A stretch of DNA of 64,000 bases from Odiellus spinosus (taxonomy: Eukaryota; Arthropoda; Arachnida; Opiliones; Phalangiidae), in the NCBI GenBank assembly GCA_963920705.1, contig OY987231.1:6131424-6195423 (forward strand), read 5' to 3'. The notes below the pieces were generated by a model. The model did no database searches, had not been told where the DNA came from, and saw only the letters and a program-made list of their open reading frames with translations. Positions within the stretch are counted from its first letter, which is position 1. Each line of letters opens with the position of its first letter. The translations under genes and the position numbers were made by a program. Below are positions 12,094 through 22,853 of the stretch, piece after piece.

Positions 12094-15000
12094 CATTAGA
12101 GCTTCATAATGAGACCAATTAGCCAAATTTCTGAACTTCAACTACATTTTAGTATTAAGGTCACGATGAAATATAAATTACAATAAATTAAATTAATTCA
12201 ACTGCGCAAATTAACAGAAGTTTGAATGAAAAATTTGTCTACTCAAATAATGAGGGAGACATGGGTTTCTGCTCACTTATGAAAAAGTTGAATTTAGCTT
12301 ACTCTGTAAAGCCTGGTCTTTAAAAATAACACATTTTTCAGGAATCATTAAAACCAGTTTTTCAAGGAAACGATCTCAACGCAATCGCTACCTCCAGAGA
12401 AGTACTCTATACTTCGTTAGACACAGCCCTACGTCTTCTAAGTCCTTTTATGCCATTCCTAACTGAGGAACTTTATCAAAGATTACCGAGGAGAAAAGAA
12501 AATGCTCCTCCCAGTATCTGTGTAACGCCTTATCCCGAAATTGAAGACGTGAGTAAAAGCCAGTACTAAGAAAAAATGAAATATTATTAACAAGGTTTTA
12601 TTGTAATTTCTTTGAATTTGTACGAATTCCATTTTTCCCATTTATTATCATTGGTGTAAAGGTGGCGGCGAGTTGTTTAAAGGTGGGCGGCGAGCAGTAG
12701 CCCCGCCAGGAATGTTTCACGAGTAGGCACAGCCAGATTTAGAGGCGCCTTCCCATTTCTTACTATCACGGGATAGTTTATTTCTTAGACTATAGATTGC
12801 GCTCTAGTTCTAGAATCATGTGATAAAAGTCACGTGACTACCATCTTTCCAGTCCCTCATGGATTTTATAGTACTTGCTATTTTTTTTGACCAAATTTTC
12901 TCCAACTGAATTTCAAAACGAAATTGAAAGAATGAATTAAGAAAGACCTAGAGTAGCCTAAAGGTCAAGTGGTACTTCTTGGAACTTGGACTCTACCTCA
13001 ACCGCTCACCTTTCTCTTGAGAGTTAAGAGATCTTAACAAAAATCGATTCCTCTGCCTTCACAGATATTCAAGTTCTAAGAAGTTAATGTTGAGGGCCCA
13101 GTTTACATCTTACGTTTATTTTGACCCCTCCAAAGGGGGTAGGCAACCTACCGAATCAGACCTGTAAAGCAGGATGATGGGCTCTTGCGCATTGGCGGTG
13201 ATTTTTCCACGGACCGTTAATATACCAGGTTAATATACCTTCAATAGTACAAAATATCCTTCTCATAGCATCGGGTCAGTAAAGCGCTAGAAAATAGTAG
13301 ACCAAGGTCGTTTTCCCCCTCCTCGCGTACAAAACCCTATTCGTTATCCTTTCGAATTTATTTATAGGGATATTGATGGCCTCGCTTTACGCGTGCTGAC
13401 CATCACGTTTGGTGACCATTTGCTCGCAGCTGGTTCACTCTCTGTAGTTCACATTAATTTGGCAGCGCGCATAAACCTCCTTTTTCTTAAGAATTGTTTA
13501 CTTAGAAATGTGGGGAGCGTTACTGAAAGGGGGTCCCCAACCTCACGTTGCTACTAATATACGAGATTTTGTCACCCACGAGTAAAAGGATGACCTTGTA
13601 CCATTACAATCTGGGCTCTATACAGAGTCGGTGTATGGTAGCAGAAAAACGGTTGCTTTTCTCGTCTGGTATATAAGCGGTCCGTGGTGTTTCATCCCAC
13701 TTTGCTTGTCTGATTCTGTGGTTGCCTAACCCCCTTGGAAGGTGTCAAAATAAACAAAACACTGACGCTGAGCCGAACAGGTGCACCATGGCATTTCCCC
13801 TTGTCATTTCAAGGAATTAATGTTATTCCCCAGCATCCCCCTGTTATCTTTTCGTTTTGGTTAAAACGTTGAACTGTTGTCAAATATTACTTGTAAAATA
13901 TTATAATATAAGCGATGCAATTCAAGAAAAACGAATGATACATTTTAAAAACTGGAAATTTTAGAAATATTTGAGGCTCCTTAAGCTCTTTTCTCCAAAT
14001 TTCAAGGCTCTCCATAATAGGCCCTAATTTTTCAAAGTAGGCACGTGCCTACTGCTGGCGGCGAGTTGTTTAAAGTTGCCCAATGCCCATTGAAATAGCA
14101 TTTGGCAAAATAAAGATTTCCAATAATCCAAGTTGCTTTAAAAGCCTAAACCATACTGGAAATGTGTCTTTAGAACCAAATAGTCATATCTCTCGATCTA
14201 TTGAAACGGAGGTTATTCAAGTATAATGTAAAATGTGTTCAGAGCTGCCAGTTTAAGATTATTGGCTGTATGGTGCTTTCGAATTGATTGTACTTCAATT
14301 TTTATCTTTTTTAGTTCATCTGGAGAAATGAGGACTTAGAAAAGACTGTAGAGTTTGTCCAAGATATTATCCATAAAGTTCGATCTCTGAGATCTGATTA
14401 TAACTTAGCCAAGACGAAAGTTGACCGTAAGTCTCGATAAAATTTGATTCTCTACTTATTTACACAATGATTTATCGTTTTTTACTTATTTCATTTCAGT
14501 ATACTTAAGATGCGAAGAAGATGGTTTAAAATCCAATCTAGCTGAGTTTTCGGATGTAATAGTTACCTTAACTAGCTCTTCTCGAGTTACGACGCAAAAT
14601 TCCAGTTCAGACACTGTCCCCGTTGGTTGCGCTATGGTTCCAATTTCGGATAAATGCGAAGCCCATTTAATGCTTAAAGGATTCATTGATATTGGGAAAG
14701 AAGTCGAGCGGTTGACACAGAAGCGCGAGAAATTGAACGTACTTTTGGGCAAAATGAAAACTGCCACCGAAGCAGCCGATTACGAAACCAAAGTTCCAGC
14801 TGATATCAGAGAAGCCAATACGGAAAAGGTAAACCATCTACTCTTTTCTTTGAAGTGCAAATGAAACGAGCCGCTTTAATTTGCTTCCGAATTCTAAAAT
14901 TTTAATTTTAATAAATCTTGGAAGCGCCTCGTCAATATAATTTGAGAGTATATCTAAGAACGCTACATTTCAGTTTACTTTAGCTCATAGACTAACAAAT

Positions 15001-15553
15001 TGCGGAGCTAACTCTAGATGGAATAGCGTATTACATTTTAATTAGGCTAAAAGATGCTGCAATTGCTTTTAACTTGTTTGTGGCGCATAATGTTTATGAA
15101 ATGGGTACAAAAGTTCCAAAATCCGCTATCTCTGAATGATTGTGCTAATATCAAATATGCTCAGCACGTTTTTTACCTTATATTACGCTGATTTGCCCAT
15201 AATTCATTATAATACCATAACTACAAAGTATAATACTCGTATATACGCATATTCACAGAGGGCGCCACTAAAAGTACTCTGATAGTGTAATGGGCTCAAT
15301 ACCATTTTTGGGAGTGTCGTTACGCATCTCATAGCTTCCGGCACAAGCACTTACTACTTAGCCTAAAAAATTTGGGCTTATAAATAGTCTTAGAGCCATT
15401 TCTACCCAAAAAATGGGCGAAAATACGCTTCGTAATTGGCATTTCGCGTAAATAACGTATTTCGTCAAATTTTTAACCTTGCAGTTGCGTCAAATGGATG
15501 GCGAAATGTCTAAACTTTTGCAAGCTATAGAGGGTCTAAAACTAATGGAATAA
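3135..15553 (+). CDS. VARS1: valyl-tRNA synthetase, cytosolic
   Basis: The enzyme charges tRNA-Val with valine and edits mischarged threonine. The 21 coding exons, all GT-AG, are 3135-3293, 3352-3424, 3495-3595, 3663-3790, 3856-4020, 4081-4162, 5436-5667, 8001-8180, 8370-8494, 8562-8665, 9077-9158, 9245-9412, 10383-10559, 10621-10746, 11389-11493, 11556-11831, 11895-12050, 12342-12548, 14315-14426, 14500-14828 and 15485-15553. They join in phase to 3156 nt, or 1051 aa. A Lys/Glu-rich N-terminal extension (residues 1-60) is followed by class I motif HLGH (138-141, in [13 protein letters not shown]), the CP1 editing domain with [18 protein letters not shown] (about 319-337), the zinc/CP region, [14 protein letters not shown] (648-652), the anticodon-binding helical domain ([10 protein letters not shown]), and a C-terminal coiled coil ([13 protein letters not shown]). 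The GST-like N-terminal domain of vertebrate VARS1 is absent. Several introns hold transposons, but no exon is damaged. Confidence 0.97.
4606..4930. mobile_element. inverted-repeat element in ValRS intron 6
   Basis: Two arms of about 45 bases, at 4606-4652 and 4885-4930, are near-perfect reverse complements sharing the core AACCTCACAGGGATAATTCA. The 230-base interior shows no coding content. Near the right arm the minus strand reads GTTCGAATCGCACC, like a tRNA T-arm or B box, so a tRNA-derived component is possible. No clear target duplication was found, so the superfamily is unassigned. Confidence 0.6.
5668..8000 (+). other. ValRS intron 7, the longest in the gene, with a transposon-like inverted pair
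   Basis: At 2.3 kb this is the largest intron. Two exact 36-base reverse complements lie at 5815-5850 (starting CATGGTTTTTAGAG) and 6611-6646, about 830 bp end to end, as expected of a non-autonomous DNA transposon. The segment between them is AT-rich without recognisable protein. Around 7420-7550 the word TTAATTTGT recurs in a loosely repetitive stretch. No other feature is visible. Confidence 0.6.
9600..10200. repeat. degenerate two-copy tandem duplication interrupted by a MITE, ValRS intron 12
   Basis: The text around 9665-9701 (ending TCGTCACCAGTT) recurs at 10052-10094. GGGATTTTACAGACT near 9990 recurs as GAAATTTTACAGACT near 10122. Subtracting the inserted hAT-like MITE leaves a period of about 130-140 bp. 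The duplication is therefore older than the MITE insertion. Confidence 0.55.
9714..9953. mobile_element. hAT-like MITE, copy B, with perfect 8-bp target duplication
   Basis: This 240-bp element begins CAGGGACGGAAATAAG and ends with its exact complement. It is bounded on both sides by CTTGGTAG (9706-9713 and 9954-9961), a perfect 8-bp duplication diagnostic of hAT-type insertion. The interior repeats GGACATTTGTCCGATAA-like words in both orientations. It is homologous to the copy at 1217-1407 and looks younger, because its duplication is intact. Confidence 0.88.
10870..11310. repeat. degenerate ~115-bp tandem repeat in ValRS intron 14
   Basis: Three to four diverged units share, in order, TTGTAGGTGACAGAGATCG-like, ATTCACGAAGTTGAA-like, CTTATTAGTTC-like and GATGTTCATTAACG-like segments, beginning near 10951, 11075 and 11178, with a partial unit upstream. 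There is no open frame. It fills most of this intron. Confidence 0.65.
12056..12093 (+). repeat. poly-T tract after the ValRS intron 17 donor
   Basis: About 38 consecutive T residues start six bases after the GTGAGT-type donor at 12051. Such tracts are slippage-prone, so the exact length in the assembly is uncertain. The acceptor of the same intron is at 12341. Confidence 0.9.
12663..14075. mobile_element. nested insertion in ValRS intron 18 bounded by 20-bp direct repeats
   Basis: A 20-base word starting TGGCGGCGAGTTG occurs at 12663-12682 and again, identically, at 14056-14075, enclosing about 1.37 kb. Just inside, CAGTAG (12695) and CCTACTGCTG (about 14048-14057) form short inverted ends with GCGGCGAG on both outer sides, compatible with an hAT-like 8-bp duplication. 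A separate inverted pair lies further inside. No transposase frame is visible. Two readings are possible: a LINE-type long duplication, or a hAT element in a pre-existing repeat. Confidence 0.55.
13114..13755. mobile_element. 640-bp element with ~100-bp inverted termini, nested in the intron 18 insertion
   Basis: The left end reads GTTTATTTTGACCCCTCC. The right end is the reverse complement of GTTTATTTTGACACCTTCC. The similarity continues inward through AGGCAACC, GAATCAGAC, CCACGGACCG and TATACCAG for roughly 100 bases. The interior has no open frame of note. Its position within another element indicates successive insertion. Confidence 0.65.
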
Positions 15554-15668
15554 ATCTTCAATTTAATTTAATTTAATATTTTTTATATTTCAAATGTAAG
15601 GCTCCTTCTTACGTTAATTATAAAAAAGCTTTGGATTTTTATTTATTTCTTTTAGAAGAGAAAATAAA
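15549..15668 (+). terminator. polyadenylation signals of the ValRS gene
   Basis: AATAAA occurs twice: at 15549-15554, overlapping the TAA stop codon, and at 15663-15668, 110 bases downstream. The second is the more usual position for a functional signal. The text beyond it is AT-rich and non-coding. Confidence 0.5.
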
Positions 15669-16360
15669 AAATACTCAAATTCAATTTAGGGCTTGTTTAA
15701 TTCAGCGATACGATATTTTCCTATTCAAATCAGCTGAATTTCTGGGAATGCAACGCATATTACCAGTTTTATTAAAGCCCAGCAGGCAACCCAGTGGTCC
15801 TATAATTCCTATAAAATCCTAGATTTTCCTTGAAGTGTCCTATAAAGTCTTATAATTTTGAGTTAATCGACATTTTGTCTATAACTTGAATATTTTGCGT
15901 AAGCAGACCCCTTTTAGGTATATGATTTGTATATCGCTACTCGCATATAGAGCTGGAACAACCTAAAAGGATGTGAGAGGTGCCTAATTTATTCTGAAAG
16001 AGAATAATAAGAGAAAAATTATGGTGCAAAAATTATTCACCGCAAACTATTATTAAGAAAGTTACACGCGCTTAATTAATAGCGATGCGCCAATAGGCTT
16101 ACCATTGCGGCGTTGCCCAATGCCCACTAAAATTCCCATTTCCCCGAGAACTTGCGAGAAGTACAAATTTCCCAGAAATTTTGGGAAGGCTAACCTTTGG
16201 TTCTAAAATTTTTCTAAGCAAATTAGCACGTTACTGTTAAAAGGTTGATAAGAATACAGGGACCCTAAAATGTAGAAAACGACTCCCAGATTGAAAAATT
16301 ATTTTCGTGAATATTTATACATAAAACCACAATATTAAATTTGTTTATTTTCTGTTTAAT

Positions 16361-16495
16361 TAAGGTTAGTTTAGTTTAATTTAGGTAAGGTTAGGTTAGT
16401 TTAATTTAGGTAAGGTTAGGTTAGTTTAATTTAGGTAAGGTTAGGTTAGTTTAATTTAGGTAAGGTTAGGTTAGTTTAATTTAGGTAAGGTTAGG
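16361..16495 (+). repeat. 25-bp tandem array of GGTTA-like pentamers
   Basis: About five near-perfect 25-bp units can each be read as five pentamers: GTTTA, ATTTA, GGTAA, GGTTA, GGTTA. GGTTA is the register-shifted form of the arthropod telomere unit TTAGG. The array has clean edges in AT-rich sequence. It is either a degenerate interstitial telomere-like repeat or a chance simple sequence; the pentamer substructure favours the former. Confidence 0.75.
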
Positions 16496-18439
16496 CAAAA
16501 GTAATTATGACAATGTGTAGGTAGAGATATAATTGAATTTTCGTCTTGTGAAAAACCTTAATCTATGGGATTTTTACATAGGAAGGTCAAAATTTCAATT
16601 TCTTCTTTCTTAATAATGGTTTGCGGTGGAAAATCTTTGCACCATAAAATTCGTCTCATTTTTCTCTACCCTCTCCCCACTTCCTCCCCCCCAAAAGCCT
16701 TCCAGTAGCTATTGTTAAAAACTCCCACTAAGGGAACTGAGTTGGGTTTATCGCGATGCTAGGAAGTAGTTCCCTTATAACTGGAAAATAAAATATTGTA
16801 TTTTAAAATGAATTTTTTCTGAAGCTTTCCCTATAAAATCCTTTATTACGGATAATTGTAGCGCTATATTTAATCTAATTTTGTGTCCTGTATAATCCTA
16901 TATTTTGGAGAGAAAAAAAAATCTCCTTTAAGGAATTTAAATTTATGGCTAGGCTCCCCGTGTCATGTTGACATAATTTAAATTTCCAGTTGCTTTCCCA
17001 ACAACGTTCACACAGGTGAAGCACTTAGACTCTTAGAGTAAGTGAGTCTGAGATTTCAAGGAGAAATTTCTGGAATTCTGGCACCTTGGGTTTCTTAAAA
17101 AAATAGTCTTCTAGATGTCAGCGGTGCATCAAACCCTCAATATTATTCGCATTGATAACTGTTTAGTTGTAGCCTCTGTGTTCTGTCAGACACCATGTAA
17201 CAAATAATTTAGCCTTGGGATGCTGAGACTTTGAAATATTTACTGAGAAACTTGAGAAAAGTGATGTTGTAACTCGCTAATAAACCTAGTAGGGGTCCTT
17301 GGAAAAATGTGTTTTCCGACCTTGAAATATTAAAAACCTTCGAATCTCTTTCTAGAGAAAATGAATAGGAAGTTATTAGGAAACCCTTGTTGTATAGTTT
17401 AGACGAGGCCAATCATCAGCTTTGAAATTTTTTTAAAGGTAGAATACAGCCACACAAGAGTCATTTTCTTTCGTATATTCCCTGTTATAGTTTAAATAGG
17501 CCTAATCCACCAGAGAAAAATCTTTACAAAACAAATATTACGCTAGCATTCAACTGTTTATTTTTTTCGGAAATTAGGCTTAACGGGGATTCATGGGAGG
17601 TTTGATCCATCTTGTAGTTACCGATTCTTCGGCCAATGAGTGAAAGCGCGCTTTTACGCCTAGTTTATAAAAGTGCACGCATCTCACGTGATTCCTCGAA
17701 GACTCGTTACGAACCCGTTAAGCCTACTTTCTGAGTAACTTAAACAATCAGAAGTAGATGACAAAGCAATTTCGTAGTCAAAAGGTAAATGTAGAGATTT
17801 TTAAATTGTGATAATAACCCATCGTTCTTCACTGGGCTATTATTTTCCAATTATGCCCCTATGTCTTTGTAAATTCGAAAACTCCTTTGGACTTTTTTGA
17901 GTCCTCTCTATAAGGCCGTTAAGCTGGCGAATGGCGATACCATGGACCAAATATACTAATTGGTCCATGGCGATACACTTCTCAAAAATACACTAGAAAA
18001 AATCATTTCCCAGATTACCTTTCAGCGCGTTATCTAGCCGCGTTATTGGCTGGAAAATATAATGATGTTTTCGCTAAGTACCAAGATCCCATTGTCTAAA
18101 ATATTATAGAATCTAGCGACACGAACTCCTTTGTGATTAACTCCTGAAACAATTGATTTTTAACTTTTTAGCAAAATTTTATTTTTGGATTACGCCTATT
18201 TAAACGATACTGAATCTACGATAGGAAATGACCCTTTGCTGGCTGCTAAAGTGGGTGACGTAAATTCCGAGATATTGTAATAATATTAACAAATTGTAAA
18301 TATTTACGGAAATCGAAATAAATAAATAAAATAAAAGGGATAGGCCTCGGAATCGGATATGCTTTTTGCAAATATTTTAATCTTGGATAAATTATTTGTT
18401 AATATAAAACCACAAATTATATAAACAAACGTATCAAAG

Positions 18440-18965
18440 GGCTAGAGCTCGGAATTGGATAGGCTTTTTTCAGATATTTTAATCTCGGATAAATTGTTTG
18501 TTAATATAAAACCACAAATTATATGAAAGACGCGTATCAAATGAATACGAATTATCCGGAGATAAAATTTTAAGCTTTATTAATAAACGAATTACGTGTT
18601 TATTCGAACGGATAATGCGAAGATAAAAATATAACGCTTCTCGAAATTCGCGTAGAAAGAAATATAATAATTGCATTTTAATCTAAATTGAAAGGAACCG
18701 ACTAAATGACTACATTCTAGCTTTGAGATCTTAATTTGGGTTTGAAATTTTCTTATCCGAACGAATAACTCGTATAACGTATCAATTTCCTATAACAATG
18801 AGTACGAATAAAAAGTTTGCCTTACATTCGGATACGTCATGGATTAATTATACGTTAACTCGAAAAAGATATGGATATCGTTTTCGCGAACGGATAATAT
18901 CTGATTAACATCCACGATGGTCTTATTCAATTATCAAAAGTTATACGAATTCCGAGCTCTATAAA
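18440..18965. mobile_element. probable inverted-repeat element with AGAGCTCGGAATT ends
   Basis: CTAGAGCTCGGAATTGG near 18440 and its complement GAATTCCGAGCTCTA near 18950 form short inverted ends. The interior repeats GGATAAT and GAACGGATAAT words in both orientations. It has no protein-coding content. The left end overlaps a tandem duplication beginning near 18346. The limits are approximate. Confidence 0.45.
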
Positions 18966-19529
18966 GGGAGAATAAAGGCAAGCAAAAATTATTTTCTAAT
19001 TGTAGAATTGATAAAAAATACCTTGTACAATTTCATTATCCTTTGAATAGACCCTCAGGGAAGGGTTTCGGTGTTCGTTATTATATGCTGACGCAACTGT
19101 GGACGTCATTTGATCACGTTTTCTCACAATTTATCCCATTAAATCGCTTAATCATTAATAAAAGGAAATAAGATTTTCAATAGATTACTATTTTCCTATA
19201 GGCGGATTTTATAGGCGTGTCAGTTACACTCCCGATTCCCGAAATTTATTTTTATTTTATAAGTTATTTGGCGTGAGATCCAAAAAATTATTTTAACTTT
19301 CAAGGTCCGCGGTGTTAGTAAACCTAGCTGCCATTCCGTTAACTTTTAAACCTTGGAATACCTAGAATTTGTTACACACCTGCATTTGTAAAAAAAGAGT
19401 GCCAGCTGGTAGAATGAAGAACCTAAACTCACCATAAATATTTAATCAACATAGCCATAATTACGAAATTATTCTTCTAGGATAATTTCGCAATTTTTTA
19501 TTCTTTTATAATTTCCCAAATTTTTTTTC

Positions 19530-21826
19530 TTCTATAAATTATAAATATTTAATAATAATTTGCGAAATTATAAATGTTTAATAATAATTGGCGAAATTAT
19601 AAATATTTAATAATAATTTGCGAAATTATAAATATTTAATAATAATTTACGAAAATATAAATATTTAATAATAATTTGCGAAAATATAAATATTTAATAA
19701 TAATTTGCGAAATTATAAATATTTAATAATAATTTGCGAAATTATAAATATTTAATAATAATTTGCGAAATTATAAATATTTAATAATAATTTGCGAAAT
19801 TATAAATATTTAATAATAATTTGCGAAATTATAAATATTTAATAATAATTTGCGAAATTATAAATATTTAATAATAATTTGCGAAATTATAAATATTTAA
19901 TAATAATTTGCGAAATTATAAATATTTAATAATAATTGCGAAATTATAAATATTTAATAATAATTGCGAAATTATAAATATTTAATAATAATTGCGAAAT
20001 TATAAATATTTAATAATAATTGCGAAATTATAAATGTTTAATAATTGCGAAATTATAAATGTTTAATAATTGCGAAATTATAAATGTTTAATAATTGCGA
20101 AATTATAAATGTTTAATAATTGCGAAATTATAAATGTTTAATAATTGCGAAATTATAAATGTTTAATAATTGCGAAATTATAAATGTTTAATAATTGCGA
20201 AATTATAAATGTTTAATAATTGCGAAATTATAAATGTTTAATAATTGCGAAATTATAAATGTTTAATAATTGCGAAATTATAAATGTTTAATAATTGCGA
20301 AATTATAAATGTTTAATAATTGCGAAATTATAAATGTTTAATAATTGCGAAATTATAAATGTTTAATAATTGCGAAATTATAAATGTTTAATAATTGCGA
20401 AATTATAAATGTTTAATAATTGCGAAATTATAAATGTTTAATAATTGCGAAATTATAAATGTTTAATAATTGCGAAATTATAAATGTTTAATAATTGCGA
20501 AATTATAAATGTTTAATAATTGCGAAATTATAAATGTTTAATAATTGCGAAATTATAAATGTTTAATAATTGCGAAATTATAAATGTTTAATAATTGCGA
20601 AATTATAAATGTTTAATAATTGCGAAATTATAAATGTTTAATAATTGCGAAATTATAAATGTTTAATAATTGCGAAATTATAAATGTTTAATAATTGCGA
20701 AATTATAAATGTTTAATAATTGCGAAATTATAAATGTTTAATAATTGCGAAATTATAAATGTTTAATAATTGCGAAATTATAAATGTTTAATAATTGCGA
20801 AATTATAAATGTTTAATAATTGCGAAATTATAAATGTTTAATAATTGCGAAATTATAAATGTTTAATAATTGCGAAATTATAAATGTTTAATAATTGCGA
20901 AATTATAAATGTTTAATAATTGCGAAATTATAAATGTTTAATAATTGCGAAATTATAAATGTTTAATAATTGCGAAATTATAAATGTTTAATAATTGCGA
21001 AATTATAAATGTTTAATAATTGCGAAATTATAAATGTTTAATAATTGCGAAATTATGTTTAATAATTGCGAAATTATAAATGTTTAATAATTGCGAAATT
21101 ATAAATGTTTAATAATTGCGAAATTATAAATGTTTAATAATTGCGAAATTATAAATGTTTAATAATTGCGAAATTATAAATGTTTAATAATTGCGAAATT
21201 ATAAATGTTTAATAATTGCGAAATTATAAATGTTTAATAATTGCGAAATTATAAATGTTTAATAATTGCGAAATTATAAATGTTTAATAATTGCGAAATT
21301 ATAAATGTTTAATAATTGCGAAATTATAAATGTTTAATAATTGCGAAATTATAAATGTTTAATAATTGGGAAATTATAAATGTTTAATAATTGCGAAATT
21401 ATAAATGTTTAATAATTGCGAAATTATAAATGTTTAATAATTGCGAAATTATAAATGTTTAATAATTGCGAAATTATAAATGTTTAATAATTGCGAAATT
21501 ATAAATGTTTAATAATTGCGAAATTATAAATGTTTAATAATTGCGAAATTATAAATGTTTAATAATTGCGAAATTATAAATGTTTAATAATTGCGAAATT
21601 ATAAATGTTTAATAATTGCGAAATTATAAATGTTTAATAATTGCGAAATTATAAATGTTTAATAATAATTTGCGAAATTATAAATGTTTAATAATAATTT
21701 GCGAAATTATAAATGTTTAATAATAATTTGCGAAATTATAAATGTTTAATAATAATTTGCGAAATTATAAATGTTTAATAATAATTTGCGAAATTATAAA
21801 TGTTTAATAATAATTTGCGAAATTTT
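19530..21826 (+). repeat. AT-rich satellite with graded 29/28/25/29-bp units
   Basis: All units contain GCGAAATTATAAAT. Roughly the first 14 are 29 bp (ATATTTAATAATAATTT tail), the next 4 are 28 bp, then about 65 units of 25 bp (ATGTTTAATAATT tail) from about 20036 to 21655, then 6 units of 29 bp carrying the G of the 25-mers. The 25-mer block is almost invariant, with one short deletion unit near 21052 and one C-to-G change near 21369. It lies between the ValRS gene and the gypsy element. No coding function is visible. Confidence 0.95.
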
Positions 21827-22396
21827 ATACCATTTGGCCAATTATTTTATACCATTTGGCCAATTATTTTATACCATTTGGCCAATTATTTTATACCATT
21901 TGGCCAATTATTTTACACCATTTGGCCAATTATTTTACACCATTTGGCCAATTATTTTACACCATTTGGCCAATTATTTTATACCATTTGGCCAATTATT
22001 TTATACCATTTGGCCAATTATTTTATACCATTTGGCCAATTATTTTATACCATTTGGCCAATTATTTTATACCATTTGGCCAATTATTTTATACCATTTG
22101 GCCAATTATTTTATACCATTTGGCCAATTATTTTATACCATTTGGCCAATTATTTTATACCATTTGGCCAATTATTTTATACCATTTGGCCAATTATTTT
22201 ATACCATTTGGCCAATTATTTTATACCATTTGGGCAATTATTTTATACCATTTGGCCAATTATTTTATACCATTTGGGCAATTATTTTATACCATTTGGG
22301 CAATTATTTTATACCATTTGGGCAATTATTCTATACCATTTGGGCAATTATTCTATACCATTTGGGCAATTATTCTATACCATTTGGGCAATTATT
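21827..22396 (+). repeat. 22-bp satellite (TTTTATACCATTTGGCCAAT core)
   Basis: About 26 units of 22 bp follow the preceding satellite without spacer. Variants are ordered: TTACACC types near the left, GGCC types in the centre, TTGGGCAA types on the right and TTCTATACC types at the extreme right, as expected of local duplication by slippage or unequal exchange. Because 22 is not a multiple of 3 and the unit lacks stops, overlapping frames of about 180-215 residues appear. They are artefacts. Confidence 0.95.
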
Positions 22397-22429
22397 ATTT
22401 TTAATGGGAAGCTTTTGAAATTATATTAA

Positions 22430-22853
22430 AATGAAAACATTGTTTTTGGTGTTTTGATTATTTTAATTAAGTTTAGTAAAATTTGTATCAAAATTAAATA
22501 TAAATTCGGGCCAATCATATTATTTCATCCTTCAACAGTGCTTGTAAATGTCCTAACATTAAAAGAATTGGCCGGCGTATGAAGCCTAAGGCCTTGGACA
22601 TCAAACGCAGGCCTATTATTTTAATGTTAGGACATTACAATCCTGTATTGAATAGTAAAATAATTTGATTGACCCGATTTTATATTTACTTTTATTCAAA
22701 CTTTAGCAAAGTTTGGAAATTAATTTAAACACAAAAACGTGTCTAAACATTGTTTGAGAATTCTCGAATAGGCTATTTGTTATGGTGATTCCGAAAACAA
22801 ATTCAAACGCTGTTCTATTTTTAGCTCCAAGTTTCCCTTTAAGTTAATTTAAA
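22430..22853. mobile_element. long palindromic fold-back element centred on AAGGCCTT
   Basis: Reading outward from about 22591 the two strands match imperfectly for about 165 bases on each side. TATAAATTCGGGCCAATCA (22499) pairs with TGACCCGATTTTATA (right), and TGTCCTAACATTAAAA pairs with TTTTAATGTTAGGACA. The RNA or single strand would form a long hairpin. Half-copies lie near 35990-36235 and 49320-49540, so it is a dispersed family. No protein is encoded. Confidence 0.7.

Larger units (their letters stand above)
15669..19480. other. AT-rich intergenic DNA with minor repeats
   Basis: No gene is seen on either strand, and open frames are short and unrelated to known proteins. Contents are the GGTTA-type array at 16361-16495, a 12-bp perfect palindrome pair (CATGGACCAA...TTGGTCCATG) at 17940-17969, and a two-copy tandem of about 95-100 bp at 18346-18540. 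That tandem begins an inverted structure, described separately at 18440-18965. GTTGCCCAATGCCCA occurs at about 16112 and again in ValRS intron 18 near 14076, so it belongs to a dispersed repeat. Confidence 0.7.

Noticed and set aside
11914-12141. Minus-strand 75-residue frame with a poly-lysine run
   Set aside because: It is the antisense of a ValRS exon and the intronic poly-T tract.
17940-17969. Palindrome CATGGACCAA...TTGGTCCATG as an operator
   Set aside because: A lone short inverted pair in gene-free AT-rich DNA, with no adjacent gene to regulate; chance cannot be excluded.
19530-22396. CRISPR array
   Set aside because: The repeats are contiguous with no unique spacers, and the genome is eukaryotic.
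21771-22429. Three overlapping frames of about 180-215 residues with an IPFGQLFYTIWPIILYHLANY repeat
   Set aside because: The 22-bp unit lacks stops and rotates through all three frames, giving the same periodic peptide in each. Hydrophobic look is incidental.
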